This document shows, in pieces, positions 36,534 through 45,496 of a DNA stretch of 64,000 bases. The stretch's first letter is position 1. Every line of letters begins with the position of its first letter. Origin of the DNA: Bradyrhizobium betae (lineage in GTDB: Bacteria > Pseudomonadota > Alphaproteobacteria > Rhizobiales > Xanthobacteraceae); the NCBI RefSeq assembly GCF_004123905.1, contig NZ_MZXW01000004.1:372001-436000 (forward strand). The letters are read 5' to 3'. The notes beneath the pieces are model-generated. The model did not search any database, was not told the origin of the DNA, and saw only the letters and a list, made by a program, of their open reading frames with translations. The translations under genes were made by a program, and so were the position numbers.

Positions 36534-36737
36534 CACGTCGGGCGCTCGCATTGGGCCGCTGACTCCGGGAGAACTGAGAAAGGGGGCCACGCTAAGCGCG
36601 CTGGCAGTTCAACCGGTAGCGGACCGTCGGCTCATCCAAACTTGCGTATACCGCTCGTCGATCGGGCGACCGGTCGGCGGCTCGGGGGTCGTGGGCCAGC
36701 GGCGGCTGTGCTTATCCGCTCGTTCTTTGCTTCAACC

Positions 36738-36749
36738 CGTCAATTGACG
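36738..36749. promoter_or_regulatory. Perfect palindrome upstream of SDR
   Basis: CGTCAATTGACG, 12 bp, 41 bases before the SDR start. A related but imperfect TGTTAATTGACA lies at 25346-25357 upstream of the ACMSD-like gene. It may be a regulator site. Confidence 0.35.
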
Positions 36750-36790
36750 AGTAGTACTTGGCGAATAACTGGTGAACTGGTGAGGAAGTA

Positions 36791-37762
36791 ATGCAGCCCC
36801 TGACATTTAAAGGACAAGTCGCGCTGGTGACAGGCGCTGGCCGCGGTATGGGGCGTTCGCACGCGCTCTACCTTGCTCGTCGCGGCGCCAAGGTTGTAGT
36901 TAACGACAACGGGTCCACCGCCGATGGAAGCGGCTGCGAAATCTCACCAGCCGAAGAGGTTGTTCGGGAGATCCAAGCGCTCGGTGGCGAAGCGGTTGCC
37001 GACACGAACAGCGTGGCCACAGAAAGCGGAGCCAAAAGCATCGTTCAGTCCGCGATCAACACTTGGGGGCGCATCGACATTGTCATCAATAATGCCGGCG
37101 TGGTCGAGTTCGTCCCCTTTGCGGAGATGACATACGAACAGTTTCGCAGGCTTATCCAAGTTCATCTGGATGGCGCCTGGCTCGTTACCCGTGCTGCCTG
37201 GCCACATATGACGCACCAGCAATACGGGCGCGTTATTTTTATTACGTCCCAGGCCGCGTTGACCGGTATGCCAAGTCTTACTCACTACGGCGCGGCAAAA
37301 TGGGCTGTTGTCGGATTGGCGCGGCAACTCTCACTTGAGACCGGTGATCTCGACATCAAGGTCAACGCGCTCGGCGTCATCGCCTATACACGTCTGGCTC
37401 AACCGTTCTTTGATCCAAAGGCCAGGGAGCGATCGAAGACGAGTATGGCCAGCAACTCCGAAGGTTGGTGGCAGCGCAACATGCGCGCCGATCAAATTTC
37501 GCCGGTCGCCGCTTGGCTTAGTCATAAAGACTGCGACGTCAACGGTGAAATCGTGGAGACGGGCGCCGGACATACTTTCCATCAGTTCTTCACATCAACT
37601 GATGGGTATACCAACGTTACCGCAACGGCTGAGGATATTGTTGAAAACAAATCGCTGATTTTCGATCAGACTAGGACCACCCATGTTTTCCGTCATCTCA
37701 AGGATATGGGAGCGTGGCGAGTGCAGCGCGCCCTTGCCGCCGGCGCAGAACCCCTGGAGTAA
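36791..37762 (+). CDS. SDR-family oxidoreductase, long form
   Basis: A 323-residue SDR resembling the (3R)-hydroxyacyl-CoA dehydrogenase type. The cofactor loop is TGAGRGMG, NNAG is present as INNAGVVEF, Ser is in FITSQAA and the Tyr-x3-Lys is in HYGAAKWAV. The C-terminal ~60 residues extend beyond the core SDR fold. It leads a close group (racemase-like, NmrA-like, alpha/beta hydrolase) on the same strand. Confidence 0.87.
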   Translation: MQPLTFKGQVALVTGAGRGMGRSHALYLARRGAKVVVNDNGSTADGSGCEISPAEEVVREIQALGGEAVADTNSVATESGAKSIVQSAINTWGRIDIVINNAGVVEFVPFAEMTYEQFRRLIQVHLDGAWLVTRAAWPHMTHQQYGRVIFITSQAALTGMPSLTHYGAAKWAVVGLARQLSLETGDLDIKVNALGVIAYTRLAQPFFDPKARERSKTSMASNSEGWWQRNMRADQISPVAAWLSHKDCDVNGEIVETGAGHTFHQFFTSTDGYTNVTATAEDIVENKSLIFDQTRTTHVFRHLKDMGAWRVQRALAAGAEPLE

Positions 37763-37794
37763 TCGATGCCGCATTGGAAAAGGTCGGATGAAGA

Positions 37795-38550
37795 ATGAGG
37801 ATACTCTTACAAGGTCCGACATCCCGTAAGGAAGATAGTCTCGTGTCTCGCGAGATCGGCAAGCTCATCATCGGCTGCGCCAGCCGATCGAAGCGGCCCG
37901 AAACGGAACTTTTCTTTCGCCCATCAACGGGTATCTCGGAGATATCCGAGATCAACAATCTCGGGGCGCGTTTCTCCAATGATAAGGTCATTCTCAACAA
38001 TATCCTCGAAAACTCGCGATCGATGGATGCAGCAATTGTGTATTGTTACTTCGACTCTGCAGCTTGGCCTGCCCGGCAGATGCTCGACATACCTGTTACG
38101 GGGTTGGCTGAAAGCGCGATGACGCTCGCTGCCCTGATGGGGCGCCGCTTTGCCGTGCTGTCGCCCAATCGCCGCTATATCTGCGAGATGGAAGACGCCA
38201 TTCGCGTGTATGGGCGCCGGGCCAACGCCATCGAGTATCATCCCGTTCGTTCGATCGGCGCGACAGAAATGGATGGCGTACGGTGGTTGATGGAAGGTCG
38301 CCTCGACAAACTCGTCGACGCGGTAACGCCCGTCGCACACGCGTGTATTGATGATGGGGCCGACGTACTTATCGTTGGCTGCGGTCTGCTTTCGGTTTTG
38401 CTTGCGGTGGGCGCGGGGATCGAAGAGATCGACGGCGTACCCGTTGTCGCGCCTGTAACGGCTGCGGTCAAGGCGGCCGAAATCTTGATCGATTTGCGTC
38501 GCTCAGGAATGCCGATCAAAGGCACTCAAGGCTATTGGGGCAACTCCTGA
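37795..38550 (+). CDS. Aspartate/glutamate racemase superfamily protein
   Basis: A 251-residue protein similar to hydantoin and Asp/Glu racemases and maleate isomerases. The two conserved Cys regions are VYCYFDSAAW (about residue 83) and LIVGCGLLSV (about residue 200), which would form the usual cofactor-free acid-base pair. The link to the surrounding degradation genes suggests isomerisation of a maleyl-type intermediate or racemisation of a hydroxy/amino acid. The exact activity cannot be read. Confidence 0.78.
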   Translation: MRILLQGPTSRKEDSLVSREIGKLIIGCASRSKRPETELFFRPSTGISEISEINNLGARFSNDKVILNNILENSRSMDAAIVYCYFDSAAWPARQMLDIPVTGLAESAMTLAALMGRRFAVLSPNRRYICEMEDAIRVYGRRANAIEYHPVRSIGATEMDGVRWLMEGRLDKLVDAVTPVAHACIDDGADVLIVGCGLLSVLLAVGAGIEEIDGVPVVAPVTAAVKAAEILIDLRRSGMPIKGTQGYWGNS

Positions 38551-38572
38551 TCGAGATAGGCGAGGCGATTCC

Positions 38573-39472
38573 ATGAGGATTCTCGTTATTGGTGGAACCG
38601 GAAACGTGGGCTCTTCTCTTGTCGTCGACCTTTTGGGACGAAAGGTGGACGTCCGGGTTGCGACTCGGAGCGAGGCACGAGCGGCTGCGTTGCCCGCGAA
38701 TGTCGAGGCATTTGTCTGCGATATCGTCGGCAATCCTCAGCGTGCTGCGGAAGCATTTCGTGACATCGATGCCGTCTTTATGCTTAACGCTCCTTCTGCA
38801 CAAGAGACCGTCGAAGGTATGTTGGCTGTGCAGATGGCTCGCGAAGCGGGAGTTCGGCGTTTCGTCTACCAGTCATCTCATTGCTTGGATCAACTCGACC
38901 ATATTCCGCATCTCGGAGCGAAAGTAGCTATCCAGCGAGCGGTCGTACGATCGCACATGGAGTATACGTTCATTTGTCCTAACCATTTCTTCCAAAATGA
39001 CAGGAACTGCCAGAAGCTTCTTCTCGAGCGGGGATTGTATCTACAACCGATCGGATCGGTTGGCTGTTGTCGGATTGACGTGCGCGATATCGCGGAAGCT
39101 GCTGGACGAACCCTGACTGAGGATGGGCATCACGGCAAGAGCTACAATCTTGTCGGTCCGGAAAAACTTACAGGGGAGGATTGCGCGGCGATTTGGAGTA
39201 CGGCGCTTCAAAAGAAGGTGCGATATGTTGGGAGCATCGATACCTGGCAGGACGGAGTAAAGACGTTCCTGCCGAGTTGGCTCGTTTACGATCTGGCCAT
39301 GATGTATCGTAGCCTCGCCGCTCATGGGATGCTGGCCCGACCGGACGATTTAGATGCGGTGACTGCGCTGCTGAGCAGGGCGCCACGACCATTCAAGGCC
39401 TACGTCGAAGAAACCGCCGCCGCTTGGCGCAAGCCAGTCTCCTTAGACTCCAATTCGGCTCTTCCGACGTGA
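38573..39472 (+). CDS. NmrA-like NAD(P)-binding protein
   Basis: A 299-residue atypical SDR. The N-terminal nucleotide loop is GGTGNVGSSLV (about residues 7-17), followed by VRVATRSEARA, as in NmrA/QorB-type proteins. There is no Tyr-x3-Lys at the usual place (VYQSSHCLDQ instead), so it may be a redox sensor or a reductase of the isoflavone-reductase kind. It lies 22 bases downstream of the racemase-like gene. Confidence 0.8.
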   Translation: MRILVIGGTGNVGSSLVVDLLGRKVDVRVATRSEARAAALPANVEAFVCDIVGNPQRAAEAFRDIDAVFMLNAPSAQETVEGMLAVQMAREAGVRRFVYQSSHCLDQLDHIPHLGAKVAIQRAVVRSHMEYTFICPNHFFQNDRNCQKLLLERGLYLQPIGSVGCCRIDVRDIAEAAGRTLTEDGHHGKSYNLVGPEKLTGEDCAAIWSTALQKKVRYVGSIDTWQDGVKTFLPSWLVYDLAMMYRSLAAHGMLARPDDLDAVTALLSRAPRPFKAYVEETAAAWRKPVSLDSNSALPT

Positions 39473-39512
39473 ACTATCGCTGAACGACCGTGGTGCCCCA
39501 ACCAAAACTCAA

Positions 39513-40388
39513 GTGCCCTCATACTGCGGATTCCAACAATTGAGCAATTTCCAGCTGCGTAGCCAATTTATTGTCGTCGATAGCATTCGCACCCATTACA
39601 TCGAGGCCGGAGAAGGTCCACCCGTCCTTTTGCTGCATAGTGGCGAATACGGCGCAAGCGGTCTGCTAAGCTGGGAGCATACGATTCCAGCGCTCGCTTC
39701 CCGCTATCGCGTCCTAGCGCCGGATTGGCTGGGTTTTGGCCAGACCGACAAGCTCTATGACTTCGGTGGCGGAGCGGCGCGTCGTATCAACCATATGGCT
39801 CGCTTTATTCAGGCGATGGCGATCGATCGCGCCGCCTTCTTCGGAAGCTCCATGGGCGGCACGTTGCTTTTGACCATCGCCGCCGCTCGGCGCGCGGATT
39901 TTCCTGTCTCTGCTCTGGTGATTTCGAGTGGGGGAGGGTTCGTCCCAGACAACGAAGCTCGCCGTTCTACGCTTGATTACGACGGATCGCTCGAAGGGAT
40001 GCGCCGGCTCGTATCGGTGATCACACACGATCCCAAGTGGGCAGATGACGAGGCCTATATCCGTCGGCGCCATGCTGCGAGTGTCACCCCCGGCGCTTGG
40101 GAGGCAATTGCGGCAGCGCGCTTTCGTTCGCCTCTTGTCAGCGCGGCAGGTGACTTCGGCAAGCCCGATGCGACAAGGTATGAAAACATCGTGGTGCCAG
40201 TGCTAATGTTCGCCGGCGCAAATGACGCGCTGCGTGAACCTGGTTATGCTGAGAATATTAAAAATCGCATTCGTGATGCCCGGTTGGTGGTTTTCGAAGA
40301 ATGCGGCCATCTTCCACATATTGAGAAATCTGAGGAGTTTAACGCTGTTTCACTTGAATTTCTCGCGCAAGCCTATCCGTCGACCTAG
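39513..40388 (+). CDS. Alpha/beta hydrolase
   Basis: A 291-residue alpha/beta hydrolase with the nucleophile Ser in FGSSMGG, Asp in FAGANDALREPG and His in ECGHLPHIEK. It resembles meta-cleavage-product hydrolases and is a second enzyme of this type in the cluster. The start is uncertain: GTG 39513, or TTG 39540 giving MSNFQLRSQF. It is the last gene of the plus-strand set and is convergent with marR. Confidence 0.85.
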   Translation: MPSYCGFQQLSNFQLRSQFIVVDSIRTHYIEAGEGPPVLLLHSGEYGASGLLSWEHTIPALASRYRVLAPDWLGFGQTDKLYDFGGGAARRINHMARFIQAMAIDRAAFFGSSMGGTLLLTIAAARRADFPVSALVISSGGGFVPDNEARRSTLDYDGSLEGMRRLVSVITHDPKWADDEAYIRRRHAASVTPGAWEAIAAARFRSPLVSAAGDFGKPDATRYENIVVPVLMFAGANDALREPGYAENIKNRIRDARLVVFEECGHLPHIEKSEEFNAVSLEFLAQAYPST

Positions 40389-40526
40389 CTCCCCGCGCCG
40401 GGCTATTCTGATGAGTTTGACCAACGATAATAGTTCCTTTTTCGCCGCGCGCCGCTCCGCCGGTCGCGCCGACTGTCGGAAAATAGGGCTGCACCGCCGC
40501 TGAAGAACCTCACCCATTTTTGCCAT

Positions 40527-41045
40527 TTATGGAGCGCTGAGGCGGGCGCGCACTCTGCTGGAGACCTGCTTCCTGAGTTGGAGCTTTCCCGCAGCCTGTT
40601 TTTTCGCAAGAGACAATTCCTCTAACCTTGGTGCTTTACCCCAATCCGCGCTGAGACCGCGCTTCATCTGGTCGAACACCCTCGCACCAATTCGCGCCCT
40701 TATCTCGACTTCGAGCGCTGTCAAAATCGAAATGCATGCAGCCTTTTGGTCATCGTGCTTCTTCGAAAATCTGACGATACGACTTCGTTTGTCTCTAGGA
40801 TCTGCCTGGAGTTCCACGATACCGCGGTGTCTCAATTCAATCAGCAACTTCCCCACGGCTTGCCGGCTTATTCCGAGGTTGCGTGCGATATCCGTCTGCC
40901 GTTGATCGCCCTGAGCAATATTAAGTAGGACCCAGGAGACGGCCCGACTCACACGAGGAAAGCCGTGCGCTTCCATGTTTTCCTGTACCGCATCATCAAT
41001 CCAATAGGCGGCCTTGAGTAGGTTTTTTAAAATGAAATTGCTCAT
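40527..41045 (-). CDS. MarR-family transcriptional regulator
   Basis: A 172-residue winged-helix regulator: QTDIARNLGISRQAVGKLLIE (recognition helix, about residues 50-70) and the wing VELQADPRDKRSRIVRFS. An 18-bp palindrome lies 28 bases upstream of its start. MarR proteins in aromatic degradation clusters usually sense the substrate or its CoA ester. The C-terminal ~40 residues are rich in Lys and Arg. Confidence 0.88.
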   Translation of the reverse strand: MSNFILKNLLKAAYWIDDAVQENMEAHGFPRVSRAVSWVLLNIAQGDQRQTDIARNLGISRQAVGKLLIELRHRGIVELQADPRDKRSRIVRFSKKHDDQKAACISILTALEVEIRARIGARVFDQMKRGLSADWGKAPRLEELSLAKKQAAGKLQLRKQVSSRVRARLSAP

Positions 41046-41073
41046 TATTCCTCACTGGCTCGCCTACAATTCG

Positions 41074-41091
41074 CTTTGTTGATGAACAAAG
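41074..41091. promoter_or_regulatory. Candidate MarR operator
   Basis: CTTTGTT-GATG-AACAAAG, a perfect inverted repeat 28 bases upstream of the marR start codon. Similar half-sites occur at 25342 and 28430. Confidence 0.6.
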
Positions 41092-41242
41092 TAAAGACCG
41101 CTTGTCCCAATTTTGCGAATCGCAGATGCGGTTAAGAATTTAGATATCGGATGGCTGTCTCGCGATTATTCTGGGAAACCGACGCCCCCTCCGTCGATGC
41201 CAATAGTCCGCGCTATCTCAACAGATCTCAAGTGCCCTGAGA

Positions 41243-42946
41243 TCATAGGTTTGCATTGCGATCTTCAAGGATCAGGTCCGCTGCCTTTTCCGCTGCCATC
41301 ATTGTCGGAATGTTTGTTCCGCCTGACATCAATGTCGGGAAGATCGATGCGTCAACCACGCGCAGCCCTTCAACACCCCATACGCGACAACGAGAGTCGA
41401 CCACGGCGCTCGTCTGGTTTTTCGGGCCCATTTGGCAAGTCCCGCCTGGATGTCCGCCCGGATAGACAATCGACTTAACGAAAGCGGGCAGATTGTCAGC
41501 GTCGGCTAGGATTGAGGAGACAGAGCTTCCCACGCGGTTCATCATGCCATTTCGAAACATTGGCAACAGGTCCATTGCAACGGCGCCAACAGCGCTGAGT
41601 AACTTTGCTGTTATATTGTCCTGTAACACCCTTGCAGTCAAAAGATCGGGTGGCTTCCCCATGGATATGTTGGCGACAAATGAGTGATTCACAAAAGAAC
41701 CGACGGGGTTGCTCGACAAAATATCGCAAACCATCTTGAAACCCAACACCATGCGTTCGAGATCGCGTGGATCGCTCAAGCAGGCCGCGTTGATTGTAGG
41801 CGGTCCCATCGGTGCGCCCGATGTCAATCCTACCTCGCCGTGCGAGTAGGGCTTGTTCAAAATAACCATCGATTGGCTAAGTTGGCCTCCTAAGGGATCG
41901 ACCTCCAATGGACCCAGATTGCGCTCCCAGATCGTCAGTAACATATCCGTTGGTTGCGTACCCGCGACGTTCGACGAGTACCGAGCGATCATTGTCGAGG
42001 GCGGACGGACCCTTTTGTTGCGTTGTCGCCCGCGCGGCTTGAGGTGAGATGAGACCGTAACGATGGGATGATTGCGCAGGTTGCGCCCGACGCCGGGCAG
42101 ATCCAACGCGACGGAAACACCCGCTTCTTTTAGCTTGGCACCTGGCCCGATGCCGGAACGCTGGAGAAGGGCCGGTGAGTGGATCGCTCCGGCGCAAACG
42201 ATCACTTGGCCTGTCGAGATTATCTCACCCGAGACAAGCTCCAGGCCCGTGACCATACCGCCCACCAAAATAACCCTGAGGACCTCGGTGCTTGCTCGAA
42301 TCGCAAGATTGCTTCGGCGACGGATCGAGGGAGTGAGGTAGGCGATGGCCGAGGAAAGGCGGGAGCTTTCGCCGATGTTGAGCGGAACGGGACCTGAACC
42401 GTCACCCGCCTGCGTGTTTATGTCGGCGAGCGGCGGAACATTCCTGTCACTGAGCGCATCCTGGAAGGCTCGCGAAAAGCTGCTCCAATCTTTTTGAGGA
42501 ACGCGTTGGACCGTGATCGGACCATCCTGCCCATGGTCCGGCGTATCGAAATCGATATCTCTCTCAAGACGTTTAAAATAAGGTAAGACATCGTCCCATC
42601 CCCAGCCGACAATACCAAGTTGCCTCCATTCATCGTAATCGCGGGGAACGCCGCGCTGGGCATGCATTCCGTTTATCGATGATCCGCCACCCATGACCCG
42701 CGCCTGCATAAAGGGGCCACGACGCGGACCATCGGTGAAGAGCAAGCCAGGCCAATAGTATTGGGGAAGCCGTGTCGTGCGAACGCCTCGATCCCGTATG
42801 GCTGCTGGCTCTTTCCCGGGCTCGAAGTCGTTCCCTGCCTCGATCAAGAGTACACGCGTCCCGCTATCAGCGGACAATCGGTTTGCTAATACACATCCTG
42901 CTGCGCCACCGCCAACAATTACGATATCGTATCGTTGAGGGTTCAT
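41243..42946 (-). CDS. GMC-family FAD oxidoreductase
   Basis: A 567-residue flavoenzyme of the glucose-methanol-choline family. The FAD site is IVGGGAAGCVLANRLS (about residues 10-25), followed by LLIEAG. The GMC signature-type block is MGGGSSINGMHAQRG. The C-terminal active-site part holds His in GGHPGGTCQMG and Asn in GGTNIPTMM. It oxidises an alcohol to an aldehyde or ketone with O2 or a carrier. It is first of a minus-strand group after the marR promoter region. Confidence 0.9.
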   Translation of the reverse strand: MNPQRYDIVIVGGGAAGCVLANRLSADSGTRVLLIEAGNDFEPGKEPAAIRDRGVRTTRLPQYYWPGLLFTDGPRRGPFMQARVMGGGSSINGMHAQRGVPRDYDEWRQLGIVGWGWDDVLPYFKRLERDIDFDTPDHGQDGPITVQRVPQKDWSSFSRAFQDALSDRNVPPLADINTQAGDGSGPVPLNIGESSRLSSAIAYLTPSIRRRSNLAIRASTEVLRVILVGGMVTGLELVSGEIISTGQVIVCAGAIHSPALLQRSGIGPGAKLKEAGVSVALDLPGVGRNLRNHPIVTVSSHLKPRGRQRNKRVRPPSTMIARYSSNVAGTQPTDMLLTIWERNLGPLEVDPLGGQLSQSMVILNKPYSHGEVGLTSGAPMGPPTINAACLSDPRDLERMVLGFKMVCDILSSNPVGSFVNHSFVANISMGKPPDLLTARVLQDNITAKLLSAVGAVAMDLLPMFRNGMMNRVGSSVSSILADADNLPAFVKSIVYPGGHPGGTCQMGPKNQTSAVVDSRCRVWGVEGLRVVDASIFPTLMSGGTNIPTMMAAEKAADLILEDRNANL

Positions 42947-42992
42947 CTGAGCGGCCTCCTACATGTCCCGGCTGTTAAGGTTGGCTACTGCT

Positions 42993-43838
42993 TTAGCCCT
43001 GGGCGGCTTTTTTGGCTGCCAGATCGACAGATGAAAGCATCTCAAGGCCGTTTTGTTCGCCGCTAACACCTGGCTGCGACCATTGATGTTCCAATTCGAC
43101 GAGGCCATCGTAGCCGCGCCGAATGGCGTGAGCGAGCAAAGAGACGAAGTTGATCTCGCCTGCACCAACTTCCATCCGTCCAGGCATATCAGCGAGCTGC
43201 AAAGTGTTGATATGGTCATAAGCGTCAACAAAGGTCGGTAGCAAATCATCGCCCATCTGGAACACATGTCCCGTGTCAAACGTGAGCTTTACACCCGGGT
43301 GATCGACCTCCTGAGCAAACTCGACAGCTTCCGAAAAAGTTCGCAAGAGCATGTCTGGAATCACTATCATAGGCTCTATCGACAAGATTACATCCTGGCG
43401 ACCCGCAAGATCGGCGATTCTACGCAGCCGATCCGCCGCTCTGTCCCACATGACGGGCCGAGACAGTCCGTCGCGCCCACGAACCAGCACTACTAGCGTT
43501 CGCGAGCCTAGGCTCTTCGCAACGCGCAAAGCGGAAGAAACATGTTCGACAAGAACAGCATCGGAATCCGGCGCAACCCAGATACCCTCCATGATGGCGT
43601 CGCGCGGCGTAGATGCGATACACCCACAGTCAAGGCCGAACTCCACCAAGGCCGCCGCAACGCGGTCGCGTTCCTCCGGGCTGCGCGAAGCGGCCCATGG
43701 GTATAGAATTCCCCCCATACCGCGCTCTCGCGCGAACTTGACGTGCGATACGGGGTCGGGCCCCGCCAGTGCTGAGAATAAAGGTTCTCCAGGGTCTTTA
43801 TAGCCGAGATGGGGTGCGTAGCGAAGCGTCCATGACAT
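42993..43838 (-). CDS. Sugar phosphate isomerase/epimerase-like TIM barrel
   Basis: A 281-residue AP_endonuc_2/xylose-isomerase-like TIM barrel. Metal-site candidates are Glu in ILSIEPMIV, Asp-x-Gly-His in TFDTGHVFQM and Glu in LVELEHQW. In catabolic islands such proteins can be isomerases, epimerases or dehydratases (for example 3-dehydroshikimate dehydratase). ATG 43838 is used rather than the TTG three bases earlier. Confidence 0.8.
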   Translation of the reverse strand: MSWTLRYAPHLGYKDPGEPLFSALAGPDPVSHVKFARERGMGGILYPWAASRSPEERDRVAAALVEFGLDCGCIASTPRDAIMEGIWVAPDSDAVLVEHVSSALRVAKSLGSRTLVVLVRGRDGLSRPVMWDRAADRLRRIADLAGRQDVILSIEPMIVIPDMLLRTFSEAVEFAQEVDHPGVKLTFDTGHVFQMGDDLLPTFVDAYDHINTLQLADMPGRMEVGAGEINFVSLLAHAIRRGYDGLVELEHQWSQPGVSGEQNGLEMLSSVDLAAKKAAQG

Positions 43839-43992
43839 CAATGAGTTTCCGGTGCGCTCGTGGAGACCGCAAATTGACCGCCGCTCGAGCTCCCGCGTGG
43901 TTCAATCCAGTTTCGGGTGAGAGACGGGCGGTGCACGCTTCTCGTTTGTGCCTCGTGACAATTCCGAACTTGTGAAGATTCGCTGCCGGCTT

Positions 43993-45009
43993 CTAATATT
44001 CGAGCAAGATTGAATATGTCTCATCGGGATTTTTGTCGATGAGATCATACGCTTGTGGCGCTTCAGCGAAAGGAATGCGATGGGATAGGAATCTCTCGAC
44101 ATCAATTTTCGACAAATAGTCGACGCTGGTGAGGAATTTTCGCTCTGCATCCCAGCGCTTGTCCTCGTCTAGGTTGGACACGTGTATACTGATGATTTTT
44201 AAGCTCTTTAGATGGAAATCAGGCGATAGCGATAGAGTAACTGGCCTCGTACCATACCAAGCCGGTACGGCAATCGTTCCCAGTGCGGCTGTGTTGTCGA
44301 TCGCGGTCTGCAGCGCAGCCGGCGCGCCGCTCGTCTCGATGAACAAGTCTGCACCACGGCCGCCACTCAGATCCGCAATTGCCTGTTTTGCCTCCTCCGG
44401 CGCGACGACCGAATCCGCGCCGACCCAAGCGGATCTGCGCCGGCGGCTCGCGAGCGGTTCAATCAGGATGAGCCGTCCCGCGGAGAGCCGCGATAGATAG
44501 CCCGAAAACGCCCCGATCAATCCGAGGCCGGAGACGGCGACGACCTCGCCCGGCCGAACCGGTCGTTGCAGAAACGTCTGCAGCGCAACCCCGAACATGG
44601 TCGTGAATTGCGCATGCTGAAGGCTAACGCCGTCGGGGATCTTCCGTACAAAGCGTCCCCCCGTCTCGATGTTGAACAGATTTTGATGTGGGTGAACCGT
44701 GAAAACCTTGTCTCCGATCGAAAACCCGGAAAGACGACCGGCGTCGACGATTTCTCCAACGACCTGATATCCGAACTTGATGGGAAAGGGCAACTTGCCA
44801 CGCATCGTCTGCATCGACGCCAGGAACTGCTCGGGCAGGTTTCCCTGCCCCCGATACATGTTGAGCTCGGTGCCTGCACTGATAAGGGAGTGAATCGCAC
44901 GAACGCGCACTTCGCGCTCGCTGATTTCGGAAAGAGTCTCTTCCCTTAGCGATGCCGTTCGTGGGGCCTCAAACCAAACACTTCTGATAGTCTCTTGCGA
45001 TTTTGTCAT
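43993..45009 (-). CDS. Zinc-type medium-chain alcohol dehydrogenase family protein
   Basis: A 338-residue MDR-family oxidoreductase. The N-terminal GroES-like domain is short (AIHSLISAGTELNMYRGQGN). The Rossmann part has VSGLGLIGAFSGYLS (about residues 156-170). The usual catalytic-zinc Cys-x-Gly/His block is replaced by ISAGTELN, as in zinc-independent MDRs. It probably reduces or oxidises a carbonyl or enoyl intermediate. The start is 53 bases from the LEH-type gene upstream. Confidence 0.82.
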   Translation of the reverse strand: MTKSQETIRSVWFEAPRTASLREETLSEISEREVRVRAIHSLISAGTELNMYRGQGNLPEQFLASMQTMRGKLPFPIKFGYQVVGEIVDAGRLSGFSIGDKVFTVHPHQNLFNIETGGRFVRKIPDGVSLQHAQFTTMFGVALQTFLQRPVRPGEVVAVSGLGLIGAFSGYLSRLSAGRLILIEPLASRRRRSAWVGADSVVAPEEAKQAIADLSGGRGADLFIETSGAPAALQTAIDNTAALGTIAVPAWYGTRPVTLSLSPDFHLKSLKIISIHVSNLDEDKRWDAERKFLTSVDYLSKIDVERFLSHRIPFAEAPQAYDLIDKNPDETYSILLEY

Positions 45010-45060
45010 GTCGACGATTGCAGACCTTTGAGGTTATTCGTTGCTGGTATAGATCGCGGA

Positions 45061-45462
45061 TTAGTCTTCGCCGCAATATTCCGCCACGCCGCGGCGAAAC
45101 GTCTCGAGATCGAAGTAATCCTTCCACTCGGTGATCTTGCCGTCGGCGACACGAAATACGCCCATAAGCGGAACGTCAAAAGACTTGCGGTGCCCGTCCA
45201 TCGCGTGAAACGCGTCAATTCGCTCCGTCAGGACGGTGTCGCCGTTTTCGGCGATAGCAAGCAACTGCCAGTGGGGGCGCGTCCGGGTACCCAGCTTCAA
45301 CTTCGAATTATTCACAAACGCTTGCACGCCCGCTCGCCCGCGAATGGGCTCCATAGGGATGTTGTGATAGAAAACATCTTCCGACAGCATCCCCATTGCC
45401 TTGCCAATATCGTTTTGATTCCAGGCGTTGATAAACTCAGTCACTATGCTTGTCGGGCTCAT
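45061..45462 (-). CDS. Limonene-1,2-epoxide hydrolase family enzyme
   Basis: A 133-residue SnoaL-fold protein. All five catalytic residues of limonene-1,2-epoxide hydrolase have equivalents: Tyr32 and Asn34 (FYHNIPMEP), Arg81 and Asp83 (TERID), and Asp115 (EWKDYFD). This argues for hydration of an epoxide to a diol in the cytoplasm. The adjacent P450 could make the epoxide. It lies 34 bases from the P450 stop and is the best hint that a terpenoid or cyclic alkene intermediate is processed here. Confidence 0.88.
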   Translation of the reverse strand: MSPTSIVTEFINAWNQNDIGKAMGMLSEDVFYHNIPMEPIRGRAGVQAFVNNSKLKLGTRTRPHWQLLAIAENGDTVLTERIDAFHAMDGHRKSFDVPLMGVFRVADGKITEWKDYFDLETFRRGVAEYCGED

Positions 45463-45496
45463 TGCCTCTCTCCTTTTGGTGGACTGTCAGCACCTG

